Below, piece by piece: positions 51,414 through 60,270 of a stretch of DNA of 64,000 nucleotides. A model generated the notes under the pieces. The model was given only the letters and a program-made list of their open reading frames with translations, was not told the origin of the DNA and did not search any database. The position numbers and the translations under genes are program-made. How positions within the stretch are numbered: the first letter of the stretch is position 1; each line of letters starts with the position of its first letter. The stretch comes from Stagnihabitans sp038231395 (GTDB taxonomy: Bacteria > Pseudomonadota > Alphaproteobacteria > Rhodobacterales > Rhodobacteraceae). The DNA lies in NCBI GenBank assembly GCA_038231395.1, contig JBBRLL010000020.1, positions 1 to 64,000 on the forward strand, in the 5' to 3' direction.

Positions 51414-53245
51414 TGCTTGGGCCGACCATCACCCCGTTCCGCCCCACAGATCTGCCACCGCCCGCCCGCCCGCTGAAGTTCTTCTTCTGGGCACTTGGCG
51501 GTGCGTGGGCGGGCGTCCTTTGGGCCACGTTCTGGTCCGCAATCGCAGGATCGCTTGAGGCGGTTTCGGCCACCATCCTTGGCCGCGTGATCGACGCCGC
51601 AAAAGGCCCGCCGTCGGAAGTGTTCGTGCAACACTGGCAACTGTTCAGCGCGTTCGCCGCCTTTTACCTTATCGTCAGGCCGCTGGTCTTTGGCATCAAC
51701 ACCTCGGCTTTGGCGCTGACCATCGAACCCAACCTGTTTCCCTTGATCTTGTCACGCCTGCACCGCTGGACTTTGGGCCAATCAGTGACGTTTTTTGACA
51801 ACGACTTTGCCGGACGCATTGCGCAAAAGCAGATGCAGACGGCACGGGCCGCAACGGATGTGGTGTCTGGCACAATTGAGACGGCGGCCTTTGCCTTGGC
51901 TTCGGTGATCGGGTCGGTGGCGCTGATGGTGGCGATCAACGGCGCGGTGTCGCTGGTGCTTTTGGCGTGGGTTGTCGCCTACTGCCTGTTCATCCGCTAC
52001 TACCTGCGCCGCGTGCGCGGAGCGTCCGCCATGCGCGCCTCTGCCCGCGCCAATGTCACCGGGCAGATCGTCGACACCGTCACCAACATGAAAACCGTGA
52101 AGCTGTTTGCCCATACCGAACATGAGGACCGCGTGGCCTTGGACGCTATGCAAAGCTTTCGCGATTCGGCGTTGGTTTACGGTGCTATCTCGTCCTGGTT
52201 CCGTTTTAACCTGATGGCCTTGGCCGGGATTTTGCCAGTGTTGATGGTGGCCGCAACTGTTTGGCTGTGGTCAAAAGGCGTGGCCTCAACTGGCGATATC
52301 GCCGCATCCGGTGCTGTCAGTTTCCGCTTGGCGCAAATGACCGGCTGGGTGTCGTTCAGCCTGATGGGCATCTTCGGCAATCTGGGCGAGGTGGAGGATG
52401 GCTTGCGCACATTGACCCCACCCTATTCCCTGACCGACGCCGCCAACGCCACCGAAATGCCGCGCGTTCTTGGCCGGATCACGATGGACCATGTCTCTTT
52501 CGCTTATGGCCGCAAAAAGGGTGGCTTGCAGGAGGTTTCTCTGGCCATAAGCCCGGGTGAGAAGATTGGCATTGTCGGCGCCTCTGGCGCAGGTAAATCG
52601 ACCCTCGTTTCTCTGCTTTTGCGGCTCTATGACACCGAAAGCGGGCGGATTCTGATTGACAATATCGACGTGCGCGCGGTCACCCAGGAAAGCCTGCGGC
52701 GGCAGATCGGCATGGTCACCCAGGAAACCGCAATGTTCAACCGTTCGGCGCGAGAGAACATCCTGTACGGTCGTCCGGACGCCACGGAAGAGGACATGTT
52801 TGCTGCCGCCCGCGCCGCCGAAGCGCATGACTTCATCCTTGGCCTGAAGGACCATCAGGGCCGCACCGGCTATGGCGCTTTTCTGGGTGAACGCGGCGTC
52901 AAGCTTTCGGGCGGTCAGCGCCAACGCATTGCCCTCGCCCGCGCCTTCCTGAAAGACGCGCCCATTCTGGTGCTGGACGAAGCCACCTCGGCGCTCGATT
53001 CCGAAGTGGAGGCCAGCGTGCAGAATGCCCTCGCCCGCGTGATGCAGGGCAAGACCGTGCTGGCCATCGCGCACCGCTTGTCCACGATTGCCGAAATGGA
53101 CCGGATTATCGTGCTGGATGAGGGGCGGATCGTCGAACAAGGCTCTCATACCGTACTTTTGGCGAATGGAGGGCTTTACGCGCGCTACTGGAACCGTCAA
53201 AGCGGCGGCTTCATCGGCGTTGACGCAAAGGAAGCGGCAGAGTGA
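51410..53245 (+). CDS. ABC exporter subunit B (permease-ATPase fusion)
   Basis: Half-transporter of 611 residues. The membrane domain covers about 35-345. The ATPase has Walker A GASGAGKSTL, signature LSGGQRQRIALARA, Walker B ILVLDEATSALDSE, and H-loop AIAHRLS. Both subunits keep canonical catalytic residues, so both sites appear active. The gene starts in an ATGA overlap with subunit A and its stop overlaps the RNA methyltransferase start by four bases. The tandem arrangement is conserved in Rhodobacterales. Confidence 0.9.
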   Translation: MMLGPTITPFRPTDLPPPARPLKFFFWALGGAWAGVLWATFWSAIAGSLEAVSATILGRVIDAAKGPPSEVFVQHWQLFSAFAAFYLIVRPLVFGINTSALALTIEPNLFPLILSRLHRWTLGQSVTFFDNDFAGRIAQKQMQTARAATDVVSGTIETAAFALASVIGSVALMVAINGAVSLVLLAWVVAYCLFIRYYLRRVRGASAMRASARANVTGQIVDTVTNMKTVKLFAHTEHEDRVALDAMQSFRDSALVYGAISSWFRFNLMALAGILPVLMVAATVWLWSKGVASTGDIAASGAVSFRLAQMTGWVSFSLMGIFGNLGEVEDGLRTLTPPYSLTDAANATEMPRVLGRITMDHVSFAYGRKKGGLQEVSLAISPGEKIGIVGASGAGKSTLVSLLLRLYDTESGRILIDNIDVRAVTQESLRRQIGMVTQETAMFNRSARENILYGRPDATEEDMFAAARAAEAHDFILGLKDHQGRTGYGAFLGERGVKLSGGQRQRIALARAFLKDAPILVLDEATSALDSEVEASVQNALARVMQGKTVLAIAHRLSTIAEMDRIIVLDEGRIVEQGSHTVLLANGGLYARYWNRQSGGFIGVDAKEAAE

Positions 53246-54462
53246 CCTTTACCATTGCACGGCTTGGCCATCTGGGTGACGGCGTCATCCAGGGGGCCGA
53301 CGGGCCATTATTTGCGCCGCAAACCCTGCCGGGTGAGGAAATCGACGGCGCGGTCAAAGGCGATACCCTGACCGACATCCGCATCATCACCCCCTCGCCG
53401 TTCCGGGTGAAGCCGCCTTGCGTTCATGCCCGTACCTGTGGGGGCTGTCTGATGCAGCACGCCTCTGATGGCTTTGTGGCCGACTGGAAGACGGCGATTG
53501 TGCGCGGTGCTTTGGCCGGGCAGGGGCTGGAGGCCGAAATCAGGCCCATCATCACCTCGCCGCCGCGCTCCCGTCGCCGCGCCACTTTGGCGGCCCGTCG
53601 TACCAAAGGTGGCGTGCTGATGGGCTTTCACGCCCGCGCCTCTGATACGCTGGTAGAGGTTCCGAACTGCCAGCTTTTGCACCCCGACCTGATGGCAGCT
53701 TTTCCCGCGCTGGAAGAGATCGTCAAGCTTGGCGGATCGCGCACGACCGAACTTGACCTTGCAATCACGCGCACACCCTCTGGCCCTGATGTGGCGATTT
53801 CTGGTGGCAAGGATGCCGACGCAAACCTGCGGCTGGACCTCGCCCGCCTGACCGAGGCGCACGGATTGTCGCGTCTGACCTGGAACGGCGAAATTGTGGC
53901 CCTGCGCGCCCAACCGATGCTGCGGTTCGGCCGCGCCAATGTGCCTCTGCCGTTCGGGGCCTTCCTGCAAGCCACGGCCGAGGGCGAAGCGGCTTTGCTG
54001 GCTTGCGTCACCGAAACCGTAGGTCAGGCCCGACGCATCACCGACCTGTTCGCCGGGATTGGCACCTTTGCTCTGCCCTTGGCCGAGAAGGCAGAGGTTC
54101 ATGCCGTTGAAGGTGTGGCCGCGATGTTGACGGCGCTGGACAAGGGCTTTCGCATGGCAGAGGGGCTTAGACGTGTCACCCACGAGGCACGTGACCTCTA
54201 CCGCCGCCCGTTGGAACCTGACGAGTTCCGCCATGTCGAGGCGGTTGTCATTGACCCGCCGCGTGCCGGGGCAGAGGCGCAAAGCCACACCCTCGCCCGG
54301 TCTAAAGTTCCGGTGATCGCTGCCGTCTCCTGCAACCCGGCCACCTTTGCGCGCGATGCCAAGATCCTGATTGCGGGCGGCTATAAACTGAACTGGGTGC
54401 AGGTCATCGACCAATTCCGCTGGTCGCCCCACGTCGAGCTTGCCGCAAAGTTCACGCTATAA
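53242..54462 (+). CDS. TrmA/RlmD-type class I SAM-dependent RNA methyltransferase
   Basis: Protein of 406 residues. The N-terminal TRAM-like part is followed by an iron-sulfur motif with CVHARTCGGCLMQH, the Rossmann domain contains ITDLFAGIGTFALPLA, then VIDPPRAGA, and the catalytic Cys lies in AVSCNPATFARDAK. These are the RumA/RlmD/TrmA signatures for m5U formation in rRNA or tRNA. I cannot decide between 23S U1939, U747 and tRNA U54. It is coupled to the exporter gene by a four-base overlap. Confidence 0.88.
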   Translation: MTFTIARLGHLGDGVIQGADGPLFAPQTLPGEEIDGAVKGDTLTDIRIITPSPFRVKPPCVHARTCGGCLMQHASDGFVADWKTAIVRGALAGQGLEAEIRPIITSPPRSRRRATLAARRTKGGVLMGFHARASDTLVEVPNCQLLHPDLMAAFPALEEIVKLGGSRTTELDLAITRTPSGPDVAISGGKDADANLRLDLARLTEAHGLSRLTWNGEIVALRAQPMLRFGRANVPLPFGAFLQATAEGEAALLACVTETVGQARRITDLFAGIGTFALPLAEKAEVHAVEGVAAMLTALDKGFRMAEGLRRVTHEARDLYRRPLEPDEFRHVEAVVIDPPRAGAEAQSHTLARSKVPVIAAVSCNPATFARDAKILIAGGYKLNWVQVIDQFRWSPHVELAAKFTL

Positions 54463-54531
54463 AGACTGGCCAGACCCAAAGCTTTCGGCTAAATCGGGAA
54501 AAAAAGAAGCAGGATCAAGGCAGGCACCTTT

Positions 54532-55029
54532 ATGACCGGAATTCTTCGGACCATTTTCTTGATGCTGGGGCTGGTCGCCCTCGTTTCTTGCGGGCATTCC
54601 AAATTCCTGAGCTATAATGGCCCAGCGGTCACTTTGGTTGAGGTTCACAAGGCGGATCGCAAGATGTTTCTGCTGCATGACGCCACGGTGTTGAAGACCT
54701 ATGCCATCGAGCTTGGCGGTACACCGGAGGGCGTGAAGCAGTTCGAAGGCGATGGCAAAACGCCGGAGGGCGCGTATTTCATCAGCCACCGCAACCCGAA
54801 CTCTACCTACCATCTGTCTTTGGGAATCTCTTACCCCAACGACGCTGACCGTGCTTTCGCCAAGGCGCAGGACAAGCAACCCGGTGGCGATATCTTCATC
54901 CACGGGCACCCAAGCTGGGTCAAGGTCAACGGCGACTGGACGGTGGGCTGCATTGCAGTGCAGGACAAAGAGATCGAGCAGATCTACGCCATGGTCAATC
55001 CCGGCACCCCGATCAACATCTTTCCGTGA
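54532..55029 (+). CDS. L,D-transpeptidase lipoprotein (YkuD family)
   Basis: Protein of 165 residues. A lipoprotein signal with lipobox LVSC (Cys20) is followed by a YkuD domain with FIHGHPSWVKVNGDWTVGCI, in which His124/126 and the nucleophile Cys140 are the catalytic residues. It makes 3-3 peptide cross-links or anchors proteins to peptidoglycan. A second transpeptidase is encoded at 55759 with a CAP lipoprotein between. Confidence 0.9.
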   Translation: MTGILRTIFLMLGLVALVSCGHSKFLSYNGPAVTLVEVHKADRKMFLLHDATVLKTYAIELGGTPEGVKQFEGDGKTPEGAYFISHRNPNSTYHLSLGISYPNDADRAFAKAQDKQPGGDIFIHGHPSWVKVNGDWTVGCIAVQDKEIEQIYAMVNPGTPINIFP

Positions 55030-55059
55030 TGGCGCCTCTTCAGTGACCCCGCTTTGGCT

Positions 55060-55581
55060 TTACCCGCCCACGCCCAGCACCATCGTCCACCACAGCTTGC
55101 CATTATCCTCTTGAAACCACGCGAATCCCATGTCGGTGGCGCGCTGGTCCAGCACAACGTCCCGAGTATCGCTTTGGTTCATCCAGTCCGACAGGGTGAC
55201 AAGTTCGGTTTCGTAGGTTTCCGAGATCAACTCTCCCAAAAGCTTTCCGCTATATCCAGCCCGCTGCACCCGTACCAAAGGCGAGGAACCGTCAGAGCCG
55301 AAATGCCAAGGCCTGTTCTGCACGGCCATATCGCGTGAATGGGTGGCGCAGGCGGCGATCAGTTGGGCATTGAAAGCCACCTGGGGCGCACCCTTGCTTT
55401 GTCGCAAAGCGTTGACAGCATCCAGCATCCTGAAGGTGATCGCTGACTCGTCGCCCGGCTTGATGTGGTAAACCTGTGGCAGCGGGCGGCCATCCGACCC
55501 AAGTGGGGCAGGGGCCACTTTTGGGGCGCAAGCGGCAAGGGCCGTGGCTGCACCAATGAGAAGGGCAAAGCGTCGTTCCAT
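55060..55581 (-). CDS. CAP-domain lipoprotein
   Basis: Protein of 173 residues. Lipobox LAAC (Cys18) after a short signal, then a CAP/SCP domain: LDAVNALRQSKGAPQVAFNA, ATHSRDMAVQNRPWHFG and ELISETYETELVTLSDWMNQ. The CAP fold's role in bacteria is unclear; some act in cell-wall or spore biology. AGGTG precedes the ATG at 55581. The gene lies between two L,D-transpeptidases on the opposite strand, which suggests an envelope role. Confidence 0.88.
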   Translation of the reverse strand: MERRFALLIGAATALAACAPKVAPAPLGSDGRPLPQVYHIKPGDESAITFRMLDAVNALRQSKGAPQVAFNAQLIAACATHSRDMAVQNRPWHFGSDGSSPLVRVQRAGYSGKLLGELISETYETELVTLSDWMNQSDTRDVVLDQRATDMGFAWFQEDNGKLWWTMVLGVGG

Positions 55582-55758
55582 GTTTTCACCTGTAGCGGAC
55601 CCTGAACGGGCCTCTGAAACCTGATCTTGTGTCCATAGCCGAAGTCTGATCCCAGAAAAACCCTTGGCAAACCCCGGCCGACTGACATGCGTGTGAATTG
55701 CGACCACCCGCAGATGCCTGTAAGAACCAAGGCATCGAGAAGTCAAGGAGATCAGCGA

Positions 55759-56364
55759 ATGTCTGACGAAAGCAAAGCCAAACTGGACCGCCGTGTGTTT
55801 TTAGGCGCTGCTGCGGCCAGCATCGTGGCCCTACCGGCCCGGGCTGCCGATTTCACCAACTCCACGGAGTTTGAAACGCCGACGACCGAGGCCACGCCGC
55901 GCGCCAACATCTCCAGCTTCCGGTTGCTGGACTGGCAGGATCACTTCGCCAACACCAAGAACGGAGCGATTCTGGTCGACATCACGTCGCGTGCGCTGCA
56001 TTTTTGGTCTGAAGATCAGGCGACCTACAAGCTTTACCCCACATCAGTCCCTTTGACCGAAGAACTGACCCGTCGCGGCAATACCACTGTCATTCAAAAA
56101 GTCGTGAACCCGCGCTGGGTTGCGACCAAAGGCGAGTTGGAGCGTAACCCTGACTGGCCGCCTTTTGTCGAAGGTGGATCGACCGAAAATCCTTTGGGCG
56201 TTCGTGCGTTGTACCTGGGCTGGGCGTCCTATCGCATCCACGGCACCCATGACACGCGCAAGATCGGGCGGCGGTCGTCAAACGGCTGTATCGGCCTATA
56301 TAACGAGCATATTCTGGAATTGTTTGACCTGGCCAAGGTCGGCACCCAGGTTTTGCTGATCTAG
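55759..56364 (+). CDS. L,D-transpeptidase with Tat-type signal (YkuD family)
   Basis: Protein of 201 residues. The N-terminus carries a twin-arginine signal (LDRRVFLGAAAASIVALPAR, Arg11-12), so it would be exported folded. The YkuD domain has YRIHGTHDTRKIGRRSSNGC then IGLYN with His161, His164 and catalytic Cys177, in the SxGC(I/V)R region. AAGGAG lies 9-14 bases before the ATG at 55759. It is probably a peptidoglycan cross-linker. A CGAGT...ACTCG hairpin follows the stop. Confidence 0.92.
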   Translation: MSDESKAKLDRRVFLGAAAASIVALPARAADFTNSTEFETPTTEATPRANISSFRLLDWQDHFANTKNGAILVDITSRALHFWSEDQATYKLYPTSVPLTEELTRRGNTTVIQKVVNPRWVATKGELERNPDWPPFVEGGSTENPLGVRALYLGWASYRIHGTHDTRKIGRRSSNGCIGLYNEHILELFDLAKVGTQVLLI

Positions 56365-56636
56365 CCCGAGTCGGTCTGTTCAACGACTGAAAGTCACTCG
56401 GTGATGATGCCACAAATGTGGCGGGGCGATGGCAACAAGAGAAAACTGGCTTTTGGTCGTCCAAAGCACCCCGAGGTGTTGCTTAATTGACGAATAAGTG
56501 ACCCGGCGCGCCCTTTGCGCCGTTCTGCCTGTTGCAAACCCCGGTTTGACCTGCTTTTTAGCCAGATACGAGGAATAGTCTTGGGCGCGCCCGCCGCCTC
56601 TGCAAAATCGGCTGGGTGCATTAACTGGAGTTTACT
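56365..56636. other. Intergenic region before the tandem small proteins
   Basis: 272 bp without a gene. An inverted repeat CCGAGT...ACTCGG at 56366-56401 may end the transpeptidase transcript. The rest would contain the promoter of the first small exported protein; CTGGAGTTTACT precedes its ATG as ribosome-binding site. No further structure was recognised. Confidence 0.5.
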
Positions 56637-56831
56637 ATGAAGAAGATCGCTCTCGCCGCTGCTTTGACGCTGGCTGCTTCCACCGCTTTCGCTGGCGGCA
56701 CTGTCAAAGAAGTCATGGTCACCCCGGCTGCCGCCGTTGTCACCGCAACCACCACCTCCTCTTCGGGCAGCGGCATCGTTGTTCCGCTGCTGCTGCTGCT
56801 GGTTATCGCTGCCGTTGCAGCATCCAAGTAA
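56637..56831 (+). CDS. Tiny exported protein, first of a tandem pair
   Basis: 64 residues: a Sec signal peptide (MKKIALAAALTLAASTAFAG, likely cleaved after AFA), a short Val/Ala/Thr-rich segment, a Ser-Gly linker (SSSGSG), and one hydrophobic helix (IVVPLLLLLVIAAVAASK) ending the protein. The predicted mature product is about 45 residues, one membrane helix with an extracytoplasmic N-part. GGAG precedes the ATG. The second copy at 57038 has the same plan. The gene is followed by its own intrinsic terminator. I do not recognise a named family. Confidence 0.75.
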   Translation: MKKIALAAALTLAASTAFAGGTVKEVMVTPAAAVVTATTTSSSGSGIVVPLLLLLVIAAVAASK

Positions 56832-56854
56832 TTCCGGAATTCCGGTTTTGAGTG

Positions 56855-56888
56855 AAAGACGGTGGCTGGTCCGCCGTCTTTTTCTTTT
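56855..56888 (+). terminator. Intrinsic terminator after first small exported protein
   Basis: AAGACGG and CCGTCTT form the stem, followed by TTTTTCTTTT. It sits 24 bp beyond the stop codon and ends the transcript of the first paralogue. Confidence 0.8.
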
Positions 56889-57037
56889 GGGATCTGAGTG
56901 TAATCCGGCAACAGTTGGGCAAAGCCGCCTTGGAGCGGTTGCAAATCCGCCGCCAAAATGCTCTTATCTTGACACGAGCAACAATTCTGTCGCGTCCTTT
57001 GGATCAAGCGGCAAGATGAACCATAACGGAGATCAAG

Positions 57038-57232
57038 ATGAAAAAATTCGCACTCGCCGCCGCCCTGATGCTGGCTGCTTCCACCGCTTTCGCCGGTGGC
57101 CTTGCCCAACCGATCGTTGAGCCTGCACCGGCAGTTGCCGTTGTCGCCACCAACAACTCCTCCTCGGGCAGTGGCATTGTCGTTCCGCTGCTGCTGATCC
57201 TGGTGATCGCGGCCGTCGCCGCTTCCAAGTAA
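57038..57232 (+). CDS. Tiny exported protein, second of a tandem pair
   Basis: 64 residues: signal peptide MKKFALAAALMLAASTAFAG, a Pro/Val/Ala-rich linker (LAQPIVEPAPAVAVV), SSSGSG and C-terminal hydrophobic helix IVVPLLLILVIAAVAASK. The ends are almost identical to the 56637 product and the middles differ, so the signal and the membrane part are under constraint or recently duplicated. It has a separate strong terminator. The downstream gene hemH is on the other strand. Confidence 0.78.
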   Translation: MKKFALAAALMLAASTAFAGGLAQPIVEPAPAVAVVATNNSSSGSGIVVPLLLILVIAAVAASK

Positions 57233-57265
57233 TCTGGCCTCGCCAGTATTTCGCTTCAGTATTTC

Positions 57266-57299
57266 AAAGGACGGCAGATTTCTGCCGTCCTTTTCTTTT
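57266..57299 (+). terminator. Intrinsic terminator after second small exported protein
   Basis: AAGGACGGCAGA pairs with TCTGCCGTCCTT (12 bp, partly in loop) and is followed by TTTTCTTTT. It is the strongest intrinsic terminator in the window and also stands next to the convergent hemH stop at 57318. Confidence 0.88.
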
Positions 57300-57317
57300 G
57301 GCCACCGTTTGTGAGTT

Positions 57318-58379
57318 TCAGGTAATCCATCCGGCCAGATTGTCCCGGATCACGGCAGTCAACGCAGCAATATGCGCAGGTTGGTCGTTCAGGCAGGGGA
57401 TATAGGTGAAACTCTCCCCACCCGCATGCACAAACGCCTCGTGGATTTCACCCTGAATCTCTTCCAGCGTCTCAACGCAATCGGCGGAGAAGGCCGGCGC
57501 CATCACAGCGATCCGCTTCTTTCCCGCCTTTGCCAGATCTGCCACATGGTTGACCGTATAGGGTTGCAGCCACTGCTCTCGCCCAAAAATCGACTGAAAG
57601 CTGATGTCGATGGCAGCCCGCTCCCAACCCAAAGCCTCACGCAGCAGTCTGGTCGTTTTCATGCATTGGCAGTGGTAGGGATCGCCCTCCATCAGATAGC
57701 GCAGCGGCATTCCGTGATAGCTGGTGACCAAAACGTCAGGCTTGTGGTCCAACTTGGCATAGGCCTCGGTCACGGAGCGGGCAAGCGCCTGAATATACAG
57801 CGGATGGTCGAAATACTCTGCCACGGTCCGCACCGCTGGCTGGCGTTTTTCGCGGCCCAAGGCCTTGAAAAACGCGTCGTTGGCGGTCGCAGACGTGGCA
57901 CCGGCGTATTGCGGATAAAGCGGAAAGAACACGATCTTTTCGCAGCCCGAAGCAACCATCGCCTGAACCTTTGACGCGGTAGAGGGGTTGCCATACCGCA
58001 TGCTGAAATCAACCATCACCTTGTCACCATAAAGCGCTTCAAGGCTGGTCCTGATCGCGGCGGTTTGTTGTTTGGTGATCGTCAGCAACGGGCTTTCATT
58101 GGCCTCATGATTCCAGATCGACTTGTAATTCGCCCCAGACAGCGAGGGACGAATTGTCAGAATAATCCCCTGCAGAATCGGTTGCCACTTCCAGTCGGGC
58201 AGATCCACCACACGTTTGTCGGACAGAAACTCGTTCAGATAGCGCCGCATCGACCAGTAATCATAGCCATCTGGAGTGCCAAGGTTGGCCAGAAGCACCC
58301 CGATCTTGGCCTGCTTGACGGAAGGATGGCTGGCGGGGGCATTGGCCAGACGGCCATTTCCCGGGGTGACGTCTGACAT
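57318..58379 (-). CDS. hemH: Ferrochelatase
   Basis: Enzyme of 353 residues that inserts iron into protoporphyrin IX, the last step of haem synthesis. Visible are GVLLANLGTPDGYDYWSMRR near 25-45, SFHGMP-type YHGMPLRYLMEGDPYHCQC with the catalytic His, and CVETLEEI with acidic residues near the C-terminus. The Cys residues in PYHCQC and ADCVETLEE could help bind an iron-sulfur cluster, as in some alphaproteobacterial enzymes. The ATG at 58379 follows GGAGCGCC. It works in the same pathway as hemJ at 26.4 kb. Confidence 0.95.
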   Translation of the reverse strand: MSDVTPGNGRLANAPASHPSVKQAKIGVLLANLGTPDGYDYWSMRRYLNEFLSDKRVVDLPDWKWQPILQGIILTIRPSLSGANYKSIWNHEANESPLLTITKQQTAAIRTSLEALYGDKVMVDFSMRYGNPSTASKVQAMVASGCEKIVFFPLYPQYAGATSATANDAFFKALGREKRQPAVRTVAEYFDHPLYIQALARSVTEAYAKLDHKPDVLVTSYHGMPLRYLMEGDPYHCQCMKTTRLLREALGWERAAIDISFQSIFGREQWLQPYTVNHVADLAKAGKKRIAVMAPAFSADCVETLEEIQGEIHEAFVHAGGESFTYIPCLNDQPAHIAALTAVIRDNLAGWIT

Positions 58380-58426
58380 GAGGCGCTCCTGACTTTGGGC
58401 CACAGATAGCCGCAAACGCAGCGACG

Positions 58427-59233
58427 TCAAACCCCCGGTTCGCGCGGCAGTTTCAGTTCCGGCACCGCAAGCGCCGCTGACAACCGGGCGTTGGCCGAAC
58501 CGGGGCGCAACGGCTTTGGCTGACTGTCATGCGGGGCCCATCCGGTCAGCACAATCGTCTCAAACGTCGCGGGAATCCGGCCATCTGCATCGCCGAACGT
58601 GTCTAGATAGATTTCTGCGGCGCGCAGCATCACGGACCGTCGCGTCGGCACCCGCAACCGCTGGGCCAAGGCATTGCCCTCCCCCATCGCGCGCAAGTCC
58701 CGCATCAGGTGCCAGGCGTCGCGGTAGCGCACCTGCGTTGAAAAGCTGTCGGCCACCGGCAAAGCAAACCCCGCGCGTTGCAACAGCCCGCCAAGGTCCC
58801 GAATCTCTGCCATCGGCAGCACGCGAGGCGACAGGCCGCCCGTGACCTCTGCCTCGGCCTGCGCCAGACAGGCCCGCAATTCGTGCAAGGTTTGTCCGCC
58901 AAACATCAACCCGATAAACCAGCCATCCGGCCTCAAAGCGCGACGGCATTGCACCAGCTGCCCGACAAGGTCATTCGCCCAATGCAGCGCGAGCGCATGG
59001 ATCACCAGATCGTGCGCAGAAACCTCTGCCTTCAGCACCTCGTCGTCAGCAATCGCCGGCACATCGGGCCACACTTGCGGAAAACCAGTCACAACCAGCG
59101 GTGCCGTAAAGGTTCTGTTAACCTCGCTGAGTCTCTCCTGAACTTCGGTCACGGCGCGTTCTTGCAGGAACAAAGCCGTGGCGCGCTGGCGGTTGCGCAA
59201 AAGGGTGCTGCGGTCGGTCAACAACGGTTGCAT
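58427..59233 (-). CDS. SAM-dependent methyltransferase (NDUFAF5/BioC-like)
   Basis: Protein of about 268 residues. It lacks a clear GxGxG motif but contains IHALALHWANDLVGQLVQCR then RALRPDGWFIGLMFGG, DLGGLLQRAGFALPVADSF and a ending resembling the NDUFAF5-type family, whose human member hydroxylates or modifies a complex I subunit. Function here is unknown. The start is uncertain between 59245 and 59233 (MQPLLTDRSTLLRNR), neither with a good ribosome-binding site. It is divergent from comF by only 11-23 bp, so their promoters overlap. Confidence 0.75.
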   Translation of the reverse strand: MQPLLTDRSTLLRNRQRATALFLQERAVTEVQERLSEVNRTFTAPLVVTGFPQVWPDVPAIADDEVLKAEVSAHDLVIHALALHWANDLVGQLVQCRRALRPDGWFIGLMFGGQTLHELRACLAQAEAEVTGGLSPRVLPMAEIRDLGGLLQRAGFALPVADSFSTQVRYRDAWHLMRDLRAMGEGNALAQRLRVPTRRSVMLRAAEIYLDTFGDADGRIPATFETIVLTGWAPHDSQPKPLRPGSANARLSAALAVPELKLPREPGV

Positions 59234-59256
59234 GGCGCGGACCATAGGAGAGACGG

Positions 59257-59976
59257 ATGGGATTGCAAGCCTTGCTGCACCTGATCTACCCGCCGCAATG
59301 CCTGACCTGTGGCGCGCGGGTAATCAGCGATTTCGGCCTGTGCGGCGATTGCTGGCGCGATACGCCGTTCATCAGCGGGCTGGTTTGCCAGCACTGCGGC
59401 GTGCCCTTGCCGGGTGAGGATGCGGCTAATGTCCTGTGCGACGACTGTCTGACCATGGCGCGGCCTTGGACGGCAGGACGTGCTGCGCTTTTGTACAAGG
59501 ATAACGCGCGCAAACTGGTTTTGGCGCTGAAACATGGTGACCGGCTGGACCTTGCAAGACCGGCAGCGGAGTGGATGTTCAAAGCGGCAGAACCCCTGCT
59601 GGTGCCGGATATGCTTGTGGCCCCGGTACCCTTGCATTGGATGCGGCTGGTCAAGCGGCGCTACAATCAGGCGGCGCTTTTGTCGTCCCGTGTGGCCGCG
59701 ATGGGTGGGTTGCAGCATTGCCCTGACCTTTTGCAGCGCCGCCGGAACACCGGCTCGCAGGATGGTCTTACACGGGACGGGCGTTTTGCCAACATGTCGT
59801 CCGCGCTGACCCTGCATCCGCGCCGCGCCAGCCTTGTCAGCGGTCGCCATGTGCTGCTGGTTGACGATGTGATGACCTCTGGTGCCACATTGGCTGCGGG
59901 GGCAGAGGCTTGCGTTGCAGCAGGTGCAATCGGGGTTTCCATTCTTGTGATGGCACGCGTTGCGAAGGATGCCTAA
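59257..59976 (+). CDS. comF: ComF-family phosphoribosyltransferase-like protein
   Basis: Protein of 239 residues. The N-terminus has a zinc-ribbon with Cys pairs (PPQCLTCGAR, GLCGDCWR, VCQHCGVPL, LCDDCL). The C-terminus has the PRTase motif VLLVDDVMTSGATLAAGAEA. ComF is needed for DNA uptake in naturally competent bacteria, but in most Alphaproteobacteria it has an unproven role in handling incoming DNA. No competence operon is visible here. grxC follows after 36 bp. Confidence 0.9.
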   Translation: MGLQALLHLIYPPQCLTCGARVISDFGLCGDCWRDTPFISGLVCQHCGVPLPGEDAANVLCDDCLTMARPWTAGRAALLYKDNARKLVLALKHGDRLDLARPAAEWMFKAAEPLLVPDMLVAPVPLHWMRLVKRRYNQAALLSSRVAAMGGLQHCPDLLQRRRNTGSQDGLTRDGRFANMSSALTLHPRRASLVSGRHVLLVDDVMTSGATLAAGAEACVAAGAIGVSILVMARVAKDA

Positions 59977-60012
59977 GTCGCTATAGTTGATGCAGGCTCA
60001 AGGATCCCTCTC

Positions 60013-60267
60013 ATGAAACCCGTTGAAATCTACACCACCCCTACCTGCCCCTATTGCAGCGCAGCCAAACGTCTGCTGGCCAAAAAGGGCGCTGCGTTCA
60101 CTGAAATTGACGTCAGCCGCAGCCCGGCTTTGCGAGAGACGATGGCCCGTCGCGCCAATGGCGGCCGCACGGTTCCTCAGATTTTCATTGGCGGAAAGCA
60201 CATCGGCGGCTGCGATGACATTCATGCGCTGGATCATGCGGGCGGTCTTGATCCGCTGCTTGCCTGA
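60013..60267 (+). CDS. grxC: Glutaredoxin 3
   Basis: Protein of 84 residues with the CPYC active site (Cys12, Cys15), TVPQIFIGG and GGCDDIHAL, the glutathione-binding region. It is a dithiol glutaredoxin that reduces disulfides with glutathione. The nitrilase gene begins 3 bp after its stop, so the two are co-transcribed. Confidence 0.96.
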   Translation: MKPVEIYTTPTCPYCSAAKRLLAKKGAAFTEIDVSRSPALRETMARRANGGRTVPQIFIGGKHIGGCDDIHALDHAGGLDPLLA

Positions 60268-60270
60268 CAG

